The notes: generated by a model from the letters alone, not told the origin. A stretch of 64,000 bases of DNA from Ooceraea biroi (GCF_003672135.1 NC_039519.1:186001-250000); one strand, 5' to 3'. Shown: positions 9,554-20,096, counted from the first letter of the stretch. Translations and numbers: made by a program.

Positions 9554-11333
9554 GGGGAAGCTGGAGTTGCTAGTGAACTATTTTTTCACTATAGCGATGG
9601 TAATTGCAGTTTCGAAAATTCTCTTTATTGCTTGTGCAGAATAAAAAATCCTTTTCCACAAATGGAGTATAGATAGAAAGAAAGTCCGCTCTACAGGACT
9701 TTATATTCAAAATGGAAAAAAGTTAAAAACTTGCATTTGTCTTTTCTAACTTTTTTCCATTTTGAATATAAAGTCCTGTAGAGCGGACGAAAATTCTCTT
9801 TATTGCTTGTGCAGAATAAAAAATCCTTTTCCACAAATGAAGTATAGATAGAAAGAAAATCCGCTCTACAGGACTTTATATTCAAAATGGAAAAAAGTTA
9901 GAAAAGACAAATGCAAGTTTTTCACTTTTTTCCATTTTGAATATAAAGTCCTGTAGAGCGGACTTTCTTTCTATCTATACTTCATTTGTGGAAAAGGATT
10001 TTTTATTCTGCACAAGCAATAAGAGAATTTTCTGTCCGCTCTACAGGACTTTATATTCAAAATGGAAAAAAGTTAGAAAAGACAAATGCAAGTTTTTCAC
10101 TTTTTTCCATTTTGAATATAAAGTCCTGTAGAGCGGACTTTCTTTTTATCTATACTTCATTTGTGGAAAAGGATTTTTTATTCTGCACAAGCAATAAAGA
10201 GAATTTTCTGTTCGCTCTACAGGACTTTATATTCAAAATGGAAAAAAGTGAAAAACTTGCATTTGTCTTTTCTAACTTTTTTCCATTTTGAATATAAAGT
10301 CCTGTAGAGCGGACGAAAATTCTCTTTATTGCTTGTGCAGAATAAAAAATCCTTTTCCACAAATGAAGTATAGATAGAAAGAAAGTCCGCTCTACAGGAC
10401 TTTATATTCAAAATGGAAAAAAGTTAAAAACTTGCATTTGTCTTTTCTAACTTTTTTCCATTTTGAATATAAAGTCCTGTAGAGCGGACAGAAAATTCTC
10501 TTTATTGCTTGTGCAGAATAAAGAATCCTTTTCCACAAATGAAGTATAGATAGAAAGAAAGTCCGCTCTACAGGACTTTATATTCAAAATGGCAAAAAGT
10601 GAAAAACTTGCATTTGTCTTTTCTAACTTTTTTCCATTTTGAATATAAAGTCCTGTAGAGCGGACTTTCTTTTTATCTATACTTCATTTGTGGAAAAGGA
10701 TTTTTTATTCTGCACATGCAATAAAGAGAATTTTCTATTCGCTCTACAGGACCCTATATTCAAAATGGAAAAAAGTGAAAAACTTGCATTTGTCTTTTCT
10801 AACTTTTTTCCATTTTGAATATAAAGTCCTGTAGAGCGGACAGAAAATTCTCTTTATTGTTTGTGCAGAATAAAAAATCCTTTTCCACAAATGAAGTATA
10901 GATAGAAAGAAAATCCGCTCTACAGGATTTTATATTCAAAATGGAAAAAAGTGAAAAACTTGCATTTGTCTTTTCTAACTTTTTTCCATTTTGAATATAA
11001 AGTCCTGTAGAGCGGACAGAAAATTCTCTTTATTGCTTGTGCAGAATAAAAAATCCTTTTCCACAAATGAAGTATAGATAGAAAGAAAGTTCGCTCTACA
11101 GGACTTTATATTCAAAATGGCAAAAAGTGAAAAACTTGCATTTGTCTTTTCTAACTTTTTTCCATTTTGAATATAAAGTCCTGTAGAGCGGACTTTCTTT
11201 CTATCTATACTTCATTTGTGGAAAAGGATTTTTTATTCTGCACAAGCAATAAAGAGAATTTTCGAAACTGCAATTACCATCGCTATAGTGAAAAAATAGT
11301 TCACTAGCAACTCCAACTTCCCCTTAAAGATTA
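9554..11333. mobile_element. TTAA-flanked fold-back element with nine internal hairpins
   Basis: The element is 1780 bp and is flanked by TTAA at 9550-9553 and 11334-11337. Terminal inverted repeats of roughly 80-100 bp start GGGGAAGCTGGAGTTGCTAG. The interior is an array of nine monomers spaced 175-176 bp apart (starts near 9685, 9860, 10035, 10211, 10386, 10562, 10738, 10914 and 11090). Each monomer is a palindrome of about 120 bp opening TCCGCTCTACAGGACTTTAT and closing with its complement. A spacer of about 55-75 bp, in either orientation, carries TTGCTTGTGCAGAATAAA. The open frames inside are translations of the palindrome and repeat on both strands. TTAA targets are typical of piggyBac-type transposition, but the GGGG termini are not canonical, so the mobilising enzyme is unknown. 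Confidence 0.85.
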
Positions 11334-11337
11334 TGAA

Positions 11338-11669
11338 TAAAATCAATTACTCTCAACATTTTCGATCTTCATCGCCGGCTGTATCGAGGATCGTCGGCAG
11401 CTACGTGTACAAAATACTCCCTCCGGTGCCGCGCCGCGCCGCGTTATGGCGCGCCAAGAACGGCGAGCCAATCAGAACGGTCCACGAGAATCGCGCTGTT
11501 AGCTGGGATGCCGCCAGCGTATCGAGATTCGAGATCCAGAGAGCATCGGAACTTGGTGCGGAGGTGGCGCAGCGCGCTTGCTTGCTTGTGGTGTCGTGCG
11601 CTTCGCTGGAACGGCGAGGGTGAATGACAGTTAACGATGGCACGGGTCGCTTGCGAAGTCTACGGAAGG
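11338..11669 (+). promoter_or_regulatory. CpG-rich promoter and 5' UTR of PDIA6
   Basis: This GC- and CpG-rich stretch lies between the fold-back array and the first coding exon. An in-frame ATG at 11637 would add 11 residues before the chosen start; the 11670 ATG gives the better signal peptide. No TATA box was recognised. Confidence 0.5.
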
Positions 11670-13736
11670 ATGACGGGACTGTTAGGTAACGATGTTGGCG
11701 AACGGCGTCCGTTCGATTAATTTGCCGGCCCGCGCCGCGCTCGCGATGCCCGCTGCGTAATCAGTAGGACGAAGTTCCGGAGTCGTCGTCGTCGTTGCGT
11801 GGGTGATGCCGCAACAAGTGTCCCTTTGGCACTGTCTCCTTTGCCCTGACACCGTGATTCTTGTTCTTGTAGTCTTGCGACGCGCATAGTATAATTTGAG
11901 GTAGAATTTCTGAACGTCTGACAGGTCTTCGATGTGTCTGCATCCGTATGTCTCCGTTTGTTCGCAGGTCTTCTTCTGCTAGTCACTGGGGCGAGCTGCA
12001 TGTACGCGTCGAACTCAGCCGTCGTTGATCTTAGGCCAAATAATTTCGACAATTTAGTACTAAATAGCGACCACATTTGGGTGGTCGAGTTCTACGCGCC
12101 GTGGTGTGGACACTGTCAACAACTGATGCCCGAGTACGACAAGGCGGCGACTGCGTTGAAGGTGCGCGACCTTTGTTGTACCTTGTTATTGAGTTTTCCG
12201 ACTTGACGTTTCGATGTTACTTATTTATATGTGCTCAACAGGGTATTATAAAAGTTGGCGCTGTAAACGCCGACGAGCACAAGTCTCTTGGAAGTAAATA
12301 CGGAGTTCGTGGCTTCCCAACAATCAAGATCTTCGGGCTTGACAGCAAGCCAGAAGACTACAATGGTCCTAGAACTGCGAGTGGCATAATTGAAGCTGCG
12401 TTGAATGCTGCTGGTCAAAAAGCTCGAAAGGCTTTGGGTGGCAAAAAAACTGGAGGCGATTCCAAGGTACGATTTAACAATTAACTTAAAAAAATTATGT
12501 TAAGTTACTAACAATATTTGAACAAAGATTGCAACATATATAGTTATAGTTATTTAATTTTCTTTATGTGATCAGCAAATTAATAAATGATGTTAACCTG
12601 ATTGTTTATTTCCAGAGCAAGGATTCCAAAGATGTAATAGAATTAACCGATGAAAACTTCGAGAAACTTGTATTGAATTCGGAGGATATGTGGCTGGTTG
12701 AGTTTTACGCTCCTTGGTGTGGCCACTGCAAGAACCTGGCACCCGAGTGGGCGGCAGCGGCTACCGAGCTGAAAGGCAAAGTGAAACTGGGGGCCTTGGA
12801 CGCCACCGTAAACACAGTGAAAGTGAGATATACACGCTTTCTTAATATATTCTTATTCGCGATTTAAAAAATTCGTAACGCGTTAACCAGGCCAGCAAGT
12901 ACGAGATAAAGGGCTATCCCACCATCAAGTACTTCACACCGGGCAAGAAAGATGCCGACTCGGTGCAGGAGTACGACGGTGGTCGCACGAGCGGCGACAT
13001 CGTCAATTGGGCACTCGAGAAACTAGCCGAGAACATTCCAGCGCCAGAAGTGATACAAATCACGTCGAAGGAGAGCCTGAGCGCCGCCTGCGAGGACAAG
13101 CCGATCTGCGTGGTCTCCGTTCTGCCGCACATCCTGGACTGTCAGTCCGATTGTAGGAACGGATACGTAAAGACTCTGAACACTCTCGGAGAGAAGTACA
13201 AGAAGAAGATGTGGGGGTAGGCATCGACGGTCTCGTCGCGGTGGTTCGCAAATTAAATTGACTCTTCATGCTTGGTATAATTGTCGAAACTAATCGCCAC
13301 ATTCGATCCCTACCTTCGCTCTCGTCAGAGACTTTTGCAGTTTTGAATTTCTGAAGAGTCGATTCCAGCGTAACTTTCAAGTTTATGATTTTTACACGAT
13401 ACTTTAATTCTTCGTAGATGGGTTTGGAGCGAAGCCGGTGCTCAGCCGCACATCGAAGAGGCGCTGGAGATCGGAGGTTTCGGTTACCCCGCGTTAGCGG
13501 CTGTCAATATCAAGAAGATGAAGTACTCCCTGCTGAAAGGTAGCTTCTCGTACGACGGAATAAACGAGTTCCTGCGAGACCTGAGTTACGGCAGGGGCGG
13601 GACTGCGCCGTTGAAGGGTGCTCAATTGCCCGTTATCCTTGAAACGACGCCGTGGGACGGCAAGGACGCCGAACCTCCGCAGGAAGAGGAGATCGATCTT
13701 AGCGACGTTGTTCTAGACGAGAAAGAAGAATTATAA
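11670..13736 (+). CDS. PDIA6: Protein disulfide-isomerase A6 (P5), 428 aa, six exons
   Basis: This is an ER-lumen thiol oxidoreductase that forms and rearranges disulfides in secretory proteins. Exons: 11670-11685, 11968-12161, 12242-12466, 12616-12822, 12891-13216 and 13418-13736. All joints are GT-AG and in phase, and the sum gives 428 aa (human P5 is about 440). Residues 1-16 (MTGLLGLLLLVTGASC) are a signal peptide, assembled across the first intron. Two thioredoxin domains carry WCGHC active sites (cysteines 52/55 and 180/183) and cis-proline motifs GFPT and GYPT. A redox-inactive third domain contains MWGWVWSEAGAQ, a P5 hallmark. An acidic tail ends in KEEL, a KDEL-type retention signal. 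A polyadenylation signal follows at 14376. The fold-back element ends only about 300 bp before the coding start. Confidence 0.95.
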
Positions 13737-14420
13737 TTTATCGAAAGCCAATATAAGTAAATTCTTAAGAGAATTTACTGCAACGACATTGTTTCCAGTA
13801 AAGTTAATAATATTAAGGACGTTAATCTCTCGTGGACCGGTATATAAATCTTACTTATTCGGAAATTCGTTTTGCATTATCGGATGCTGCTGTGTCATAC
13901 TTATTAAATTCTACACCGATTTATCGATAATTTCGTAACGAGACTAATGATGTAACGATAAAAAGCAATTTCTTTGTTTAGTAATTTTTGTACGAAGGAA
14001 ACTTAACGTATATAATACATACATATATGATATAGTTACTCGTCGCTCTGTGTGTGTCGTAAGACTAGCTCTCAGGTGCAGTTATCCAGTTTTATAAAAA
14101 CAAAATTACACCGTTTCCGTGACTCTTCCATCTTGAAAGCCAGTTTTGTACAATCGTTTTGTCGCTGCGAGAGACTTTGGAGCAGAGACTAGATTCGACA
14201 TAAATGTATTTCTCCCATTGTTCTCCCATGTGTTTGGACAGAAGAAAAAAGGAATAGAAGGACTTCAAGGAATGTGTCTCGTGTTTTTTCCGCATGATGC
14301 ATTTATTAGCTGGTACATATTTTTTTATGCGTGTTGAGGAAGCGGATTACTTAAGAGACTCTGCAGTTTATGTATAATAAAGTCATCTAATTTCGCATTT
14401 GTAATAAATATATATATATG
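13737..14420 (+). other. 3' UTR of PDIA6 with polyadenylation signal
   Basis: This AT-rich sequence follows the stop codon. AATAAA at 14376-14381 and a second one near 14403 are the likely polyadenylation signals. The short open frames at 14092-14337 lie on both strands of the UTR and are not supported. Confidence 0.5.
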
Positions 14421-15146
14421 ATACATTTACATCTATATTATTTTTACAAGTCTTTTCTGAGCATTACAACTTTTATTTATATATATATATACGTTGATAA
14501 AAATAAGTTCTCTAATTCGCAGACTCACTGCTTGGTTCTCCCTGTAACGGGACCAAAATTGAGATTACAGAGGTCAGTCTATTATTACGATGTATATGAG
14601 CGCGCTCGATAATATTAAACTTATCATCCTCTAATTAAATGAATGTATTCTTTGTAGTGTCCTGAATGTAGTCTTCCGTCAGAAGCGAAATTAATACATG
14701 TATTGTAGGACATACTTACTTATAAATTAATGTGTGCACGTATGTTAAAAAGGAATTAAATTATTTATTAACACATGTGTACACGTGTATCTGAGTTGCA
14801 TGTTTTATTTCTACAATTCAGTCTGTCGTCGCGATAGCGATAGCATAAATACATACAAATACGTGTAAATTGTAATAAAAAAATTCCAAACTGCCGTAAA
14901 TGCTCCTGTAGAATTTACAAAGTTGATTTATCCTATTATTGCGTTAGAGGATAACGTCGGGGAAATATAATGTCGATGTCTACCCAATGATTTTCTACTC
15001 TAACGTAAAGTATTCAAAGTACTGAAGTAAAAATTGTATAAAAATTAACTATCATTAATATCATATAAAAATACTAGTATGATATAGCAGATATATCACT
15101 TACATACTTATATAAATATATAAAATTATTCTCAGTCTTTCCGTTG
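14421..15146. other. Convergent intergenic space and 3' UTR of the membrane-protein gene
   Basis: This AT-rich stretch has TATATA simple repeats. TTTATT (AATAAA on the minus strand) near 14804 is a possible polyadenylation signal for the minus-strand gene. No other feature was seen. Confidence 0.35.
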
Positions 15147-15733
15147 TCAGTTTAGCGATACATTGTTCGATACGTCGTTTGAGCTGCGGTAGAGTGGCAT
15201 ATTGTTAGTGTTATCAGTGCACACAGAATTAACTTCCGTCAATTCTATGATGTCGTAGGTTTGATCCTTCTTACATATGTACGGATACAACATGAACACG
15301 TAGTATGTTATTGTACTAAGCAAAATTATGCCTAAAATTATAGCAATTATACCCCATGCTGTGATATTTAGTTTGTGAGGCGCGGACGGGCCCGATGCAT
15401 TCTTAGGCGCTGCTAGTTCCTCTAATTTCTGGCTTTTCTTGTAAGTCTTCGCCGGTGCACCACCATAGTACCCGCTCTGAGCTTCCGTCTGATGTTGCTT
15501 CCAAGACACTCCGCTTTCAGCTATTAGGGGCAAGATTGCTGCAAACGTTAAAAATATTTGTGTGAAAATTTATAGGATGTATAACATGTCATAAGAGATA
15601 ACACTTAATACGATCAGTCATATGAATAAATTTAAAATTTCGAAACGTGTTTTTTCATAAATAATAAATAAAACTATTAAGCTGAGCGCTTACCGATAAT
15701 CACGACAAAAAGAAAAAGATATATTGTCGTCAT
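15147..15733 (-). CDS. Unrecognised small single-pass membrane protein, 143 aa, two exons
   Basis: I do not recognise this protein. On the minus strand exon 1 is 15733-15694, beginning MTTIYLFLFVVII, a clear signal peptide. It ends at a GTAAGC donor, and exon 2 is 15538-15147, entered through a TTTGCAG acceptor with matching phase. The mature protein has a short outer region (SGVSWKQHQTEAQSGYYGG, then a Lys/Pro/Ala-rich stretch with one NAS and one NIT glycosylation site). One hydrophobic segment follows (about residues 70-95, AWGIIAIILGIILL). The short tail contains CKKDQTYDIIELTEV and MPLYRSS. The layout predicts a type I membrane protein. It is divergent from RpS29, but the fold-back complex now lies between them. 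Splice consistency and the signal peptide make a real gene likely; its function is unknown. Confidence 0.75.
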
Positions 15734-16188
15734 ATTATTCCAATTTACTTGCAATTGACTACTAAAAGTGCGGATAAAGTTTATTAATATTATTTATCGA
15801 TGTGCGACCATGTAAACAACCATTCACAACCATTCGATAAAAGTTGCAAACAAAAAGGTTGCATTCCTTCAGCAGGGTGGACAACCTAAGAGTTCTCTAC
15901 CTAAGGTACCACTAAAAGAAGGAAGTCGATCTAGCGACTTCTCTGAACGCGTTTGAAGATTGCATGCGCATGCGTGAAACTCCTTATGGAAGCATTGGAC
16001 TGTTTTCGCCATTGACATAGGAATATATGGACTGAGCCTTTTACGAGGGGAAGCTGAGATTAGCGGTAAGGGGAGAGCACTGGCACTTCGTGTAACTTCG
16101 GCTGTTCGGGTATGTTCGGTTCCGCTAGTGATATATATATATGTACGATGAGTTATTGTGTTGTGTCGGAATGTAACAATCGCATTAA

Positions 16189-16553
16189 GGGGATACTGGA
16201 GTTGCTAGTGAACTATTTTTTCACTATAGCGATGGTAATTGCAGTTTCGAAAATTCTCTTTATTGCTTGTGCAGAATAAAAAATCCTTTTCCACAAATGA
16301 AGTATAGATAGAAAGAAAGCCCGCTCTACAGGACTTTATGTTCAAAATGGAAAAAAGTTAGAAAAGACAAATGCAAGTTTTTCACTTTTTTCCATTTTGA
16401 GTATAAAGTCCTGTAGAGCGGACTTTCTTTCTATCTATACTTCATTTGTGGAAAAGGATTTTTTATTCTGCACAAGCAATAAAGAGAATTGTCGAAACTG
16501 CAATTACCATCGCTATAGTGAAAAAATAGTTCACTAGCAACTCCAGCTTCCCC
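16189..16553. mobile_element. TTAA fold-back element, one-hairpin form (365 bp)
   Basis: TTAA lies on both sides (16185-16188 and 16554-16557). The ends are GGGGATACTGGAGTTGC and its GGGGAAGC variant, with a single copy of the roughly 120-bp hairpin found nine times at 9554-11333. Confidence 0.85.
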
Positions 16554-16557
16554 TTAA

Positions 16558-16922
16558 GGTGATCCTGGAGTTGCTAGTGAACTATTTTTTCACTATAGCG
16601 ATGGTAATTGCAGTTTCGAAAATTCTCTTTATTGCTTGTGCAGAATAAAAAATCCTTTTCCACAAATGAAGTATAGATAGAAAGAAAGCCCGCTCTACAG
16701 GACTTTATATTCAAAATGGAAAAAAGTTAGAAAAGACAAATGCAAGTTTTTCACTTTTTTCCATTTTGAATATAAAGTCCTGTAGAGCGGACTTTCTTTC
16801 TATCTATACTTCATTTGTGGAAAAGGATTTTTTATTCTGCACAAGCAATAAAGAGAATTTTCGAAACTGCAATTACCATCGCTATAGTGAAAAAATAGTT
16901 CACTAGCAACTCCAGCTTCCCC
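16558..16922. mobile_element. TTAA fold-back element, one-hairpin form (365 bp)
   Basis: This copy directly follows the previous one with a single shared TTAA and ends at TTAA 16923-16926. Its left end is the GGTGATCCTGGAG variant. The interior is nearly identical to the preceding copy. Confidence 0.85.
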
Positions 16923-16926
16923 TTAA

Positions 16927-17340
16927 TGCAAAAAGGAAAAATTGGCAATAACGTATGAAAAAAAATAATGGTTCGAAAATTTCTTTTCATCTGTAAGTAA
17001 AACATACAATTGTAGGTTATACACAATGCCGGTAAAACGTTTCAGATATTGTTGTGTTTATTATTATTTAAATTTATTATTATTGTGTTAAGAAAGAATT
17101 TTGGCTTGTTTATTATTATATTCATATGAACAATTGTTCGATAACAGTTTTTCATTTATAAATGAATTGTTCTTTCTTAACACAATAATAATAAATTTAA
17201 ATAATAATAAACACATAACAATATCTGAAACGTTTTACCGGCATTGTGTATAACCTACAATTGTATGTTTTACTTACAGATGAAAAGAAATTTTCGGATC
17301 ATTTTCTTTCATAAGTTGTTGCCAATTTTTCCTTTTTGCA
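16927..17340. mobile_element. Different TTAA-flanked palindromic element (414 bp)
   Basis: The ends are TGCAAAAAGGAAAAATTGGC and its complement. The arms of about 190 bp are inverted copies around an AT-rich centre near 17130, and TTAA flanks both ends. It shares no sequence with the GGGG-ended elements beside it, so two element types used the same target. Confidence 0.8.
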
Positions 17341-17562
17341 TTAATGCGATTGCTACATTCCGACACAACACAATAACTCATCGTACATGTAATTTCAGTA
17401 TCACAACTTTACAAAACTTTATCAAATATCATTCGGGCGATGTCGAGAACAGCCGAACTCGCCCGATTTGCCAGCAGTCTCTCCTTACCGCAAATCTCAT
17501 AACCCCCCTTGCCTAAGTTCGTAGCAGAGAGAAGCCTGAGAGCGGTCACGCTCGCGTTTTAA

Positions 17563-17706
17563 CTGTAACGCCTCAAACGTGGACATATGCGTTCCACTTG
17601 ACGCTCCCAACGCTCGCGGCGTCATTCTATCTTTATTCAATATTCAGTGAGCAATAAAGACAGAATCACTTCAATCACTTCAATGTCCACGTTTGAGGCG
17701 TTACAG
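17563..17706. mobile_element. Short TTAA-flanked element (144 bp)
   Basis: The inverted ends CTGTAACGCCTCAAACGTGG and complement are flanked by TTAA at 17559-17562 and 17707-17710. It is the first of five elements stacked in the outer host's central TTAA. Confidence 0.75.
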
Positions 17707-17710
17707 TTAA

Positions 17711-18072
17711 GGGGATACTGGAGTTGCTAGTGAACTATTTTTTCACTATAGCGATGGTAATTGCAGTTTCGAAAATTCTCTTTATTGCTTGTGCAGAATA
17801 AAAAAATCCTTTTCCACAAATGAAGTATAGAAAGAAAGCCCGCTCTACAGGACTTTATGTTCAAAATGGAAAAAAGTGAAAAACTTGCATTTGTCTTTTC
17901 TAACTTTTTTCCATTTTGAATATAAAGTCCTGTAGAGCGGGCTTTCTTTCTATCTATACTTCATTTGTGGAAAAGGATTTTTTATTCTGCACAAGCAATA
18001 AAGAGAATTGTCGAAACTGCAATTACCATCGCTATAGTGAAAAAATAGTTCACTAGCAACTCCAGCTTCCCC
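17711..18072. mobile_element. TTAA fold-back element, one-hairpin form (362 bp)
   Basis: The same family as 16189-16553, with one internal hairpin and a small deletion in the spacer (TATAGAAAGAAAG). It is separated from its neighbours by single TTAA sites. Confidence 0.85.
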
Positions 18073-18076
18073 TTAA

Positions 18077-18645
18077 GGTGATCCTGGAGTTGCTAGTGAA
18101 CTATTTTTTCACTATAGCGATGGTAATTGCAGTTTCGAAAATTCTCTTTATTGCTTGTGCAGAATAAAAAATCCTTTTCAATAAAGCAATAAAGAGAATT
18201 TTCGAAACTGCAATTACCATCGCTATAGTGAAAAAATAGTTCACTAGCAACTCCAGCTTCCCCTTAAGGTGATCCTGGAGTTGCTAGTGAACTATTTTTT
18301 CACTATAGCGATGGTAATTGCAGTTTCGAAAATTCTCTTTATTGCTTGTGCAGAATAAAAAATCCTTTTCAATAAAGCAATAAAGAGAATTTTCGAAACT
18401 GCAATTACCATCGCTATAGTGAAAAAATAGTTCACTAGCAACTCCAGGATCACCTTAAGGGGAAGCTGGAGTTGCTAGTGAACTATTTTTTCACTATAGC
18501 GATGGTAATTGCAGTTTCGAAAATTCTCTTTATTGCTTTATTGAAAAGGATTTTTTATTCTGCACAAGCAATAAAGAGAATTTTCGAAACTGCAATTACC
18601 ATCGCTATAGTGAAAAAATAGTTCACTAGCAACTCCAGCATCCCC
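18077..18645. mobile_element. Three tandem hairpin-less TTAA elements (187 bp each)
   Basis: The copies are 18077-18263, 18268-18454 and 18459-18645, separated by single TTAA sites and followed by TTAA at 18646-18649. Each consists of the two terminal inverted repeats joined through AATCCTTTTCAATAAAGC or its complement, without the 120-bp hairpin. End variants GGTGATCC, GGGGAAGC and GGGGATGC alternate. Confidence 0.85.
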
Positions 18646-18724
18646 TTAAAATGCGAGCGTGACCGCTCTCAGGCTTCTCTCTGTTCGTAGCGTAGGCTCC
18701 GTCCATATGTTCCTATGTCAATGG

Positions 18725-18813
18725 TTTTCGCACATGTTGGAGATGAATTGAATGGTCTCTCTCTCTTCGCGTTTCTGAACTCGTTGCGGTAGCGCACGCC
18801 TTTTGACACAGGC
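18725..18813 (+). promoter_or_regulatory. RpS29 proximal promoter and 5' UTR
   Basis: Only 89 bp separate the end of the fold-back insertion from the RpS29 start codon. The pyrimidine-rich stretch CTCTCTCTCTTCGCGTTTCTG near 18750 could hold the TOP-type start site usual for ribosomal protein genes. This is inference from composition. Confidence 0.4.
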
Positions 18814-19493
18814 ATGGGTTTTCAAAATATTTGGTACTCGCATCCGCGAAAGTACGGTCAAGGATCCAGGTCCTGGTTAGTATAATATCCCTTTTCCTCT
18901 TTTAATTTTTGCTTTTTGATAAGTAATTCACAAGTGGTAGACAAGGTAAATCCTGATTGACAGTTTGGTTAGCGTATCACGAGCGTTGCCGTGCGGTCGT
19001 TCAAAAATTTAATTTGAAGTAGGATATTTGATAGGAGGATAAAAGCACTAAGTAATTGTGTACACTGATGTTAATGCATCGATGTTAATTATTAATGTTA
19101 CGCGTAGGCAAAGCGTGCTTTCGAGTCCTAACCTCAAACAGGATCTCCCATGCCAAAGTTTTATTATTACTGTTTTCTTGAATCGTGTTTCCTGCATATT
19201 TTCTTGATTTTTGAAAATCAGACTATGCTCTAAATAATTAGACACATTTTTGTTATGTATTAATATGAATATGTATACTAATTCAAAAGTTATCTCTTGC
19301 AGCCGTGCCTGTGCAAATAGACACGGGCTCATCCGTAAGTACGGTCTAAACATCTGCCGGCAGTGTTTCAGAGAATACGCAGCCGACATTGGTTTCAAAA
19401 AGGTAAATGTCGATCAATTATCTTTGATGAATTACAAGACGAACATGAAATCTCGCAATTAAATATTTCCGTTTTGTTTTGCAGCTGGATTAA
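18814..19493 (+). CDS. RpS29: 40S ribosomal protein S29 (uS14), 56 aa, three exons
   Basis: This is a structural protein of the small ribosomal subunit head that binds 18S rRNA. Exons are 18814-18875, 19303-19402 and 19485-19493, with donors GTTAGT and GTAAAT and acceptors TTGCAG and TTGCAG. The phases join exactly. The last exon holds only Leu-Asp-stop. The protein begins MGFQNIWYSHPRKYGQGSRS and has the exact family length of 56. The zinc-binding cysteines are C21-x2-C24 and C39-x2-C42, followed by FREYAADIGFKKLD. A polyadenylation signal AATAAA lies at 19648-19653. The promoter abuts the 2.7-kb fold-back insertion. Confidence 0.97.
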
Positions 19494-19699
19494 GTAGCAC
19501 GGAAGTAGTTTAAACTATTTATTGATCCACCATGCTAATGTCTGAACTTACATTGATTCTTTTTATTGGCCGTGATGTCGTTGTGGGATTAAATTGATAA
19601 TTAAAGTTATCGTAACATCTGTACACTCACAAGTAAATTCTTAATGAAATAAACATGTATACATAAACCCATATCTCATCTCTCTCTCTCTCTTTTTTC

Positions 19700-20096
19700 C
19701 TCCTTGCTCTCATCAATCTTATTTCTTTATTTAAAAAAAGACTGAATAATGAATGTAAAAATAAACAGTCGTGAATTTAAATAAAAATTGTAGATGCATT
19801 CATGGTTCCAATGCATCTAGGAGCACGCAGACAAGTTTTTGAATTATTATACCATAAAATGCGATAAGAGTAACTAATTAATATTTTCTGGAAAATAAAT
19901 TCTCCTATCGGAATATAATATCAGTTTATTAGGGATTAGATATTAATATAAAACCAATTATGCGCTTAGAAATGTTTCGACACCTTGTATATAAGCAGAG
20001 AGAAACCTGAGAGCGGCCACCAGCCTCCTGACGTTTGGCGCCGCCTGACAAAGTGGACGTGAACTAGTTCACGCTTCCCACCATAGACGTATAACA
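19700..20096. other. Intergenic sequence with a fold-back family fragment
   Basis: AT-rich downstream sequence is followed near 19996-20030 by AGCAGAGAGAAACCTGAGAGCGG, a diverged copy of the inner arm of the outer host at 16009-18724. No gene was seen. Confidence 0.4.

Larger units (their letters stand above)
16038..17516. mobile_element. Inner palindromic host element with a TTAA stack at its centre
   Basis: The left arm (about 16050-16188) and right arm (17341 to about 17500) are inverted copies. The match is clear near the centre (ATGTACGATGAGTTATTGTG at 16141 and its complement ending 17387) and weaker outward (GAGATTAGCGGTAAGG versus CCTTACCGCAAATCTC). The centre would read ATCGCA-TTAA-TGCGAT once the insertions are removed. 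The outer ends are uncertain by 10-20 bp. Confidence 0.65.
16009..18724. mobile_element. Nested fold-back complex bounded by TTTTCG direct repeats
   Basis: The outer ends are inverted copies (CCATTGACATAGGAA at 16009 and TTCCTATGTCAATGG ending 18724). They are flanked by the same six bases, TTTTCG, at 16003-16008 and 18725-18730, which reads as a target-site duplication of one 2716-bp insertion. The outer element's inner arms (AGAGAGAAGCCTGAGAGCGG at about 17526-17545 and its complement near 18660-18680) meet at a TTAA. The left arm is itself interrupted by a second palindromic host (about 16038-17516). Each host carries a stack of TTAA-flanked elements at its centre, listed separately. The complex separates two divergent genes. 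Confidence 0.8.

Noticed and set aside
9691..10411. Repeated open frames of 64-101 residues on both strands (NIKSCRADFLSIYTSF-type)
   Set aside because: They are translations of the 175-bp palindromic monomer, recur on both strands and have no coding signature.
9554..11333. CRISPR array (regular 175-bp spacing)
   Set aside because: The repeats are long palindromes with conserved spacers in eukaryotic DNA; there are no short repeats with unique spacers and no cas genes.
16832..17516. Open frames containing CITYNCMFYLQMKRNF on both strands
   Set aside because: They arise from the inverted arms of the 414-bp TTAA element and its neighbours, not from a gene.
9554..18645. Firm assignment of the TTAA fold-backs to the piggyBac superfamily
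   Set aside because: The TTAA target fits, but the ends begin GGGG or GGTG and no transposase is present, so only the target similarity is stated.
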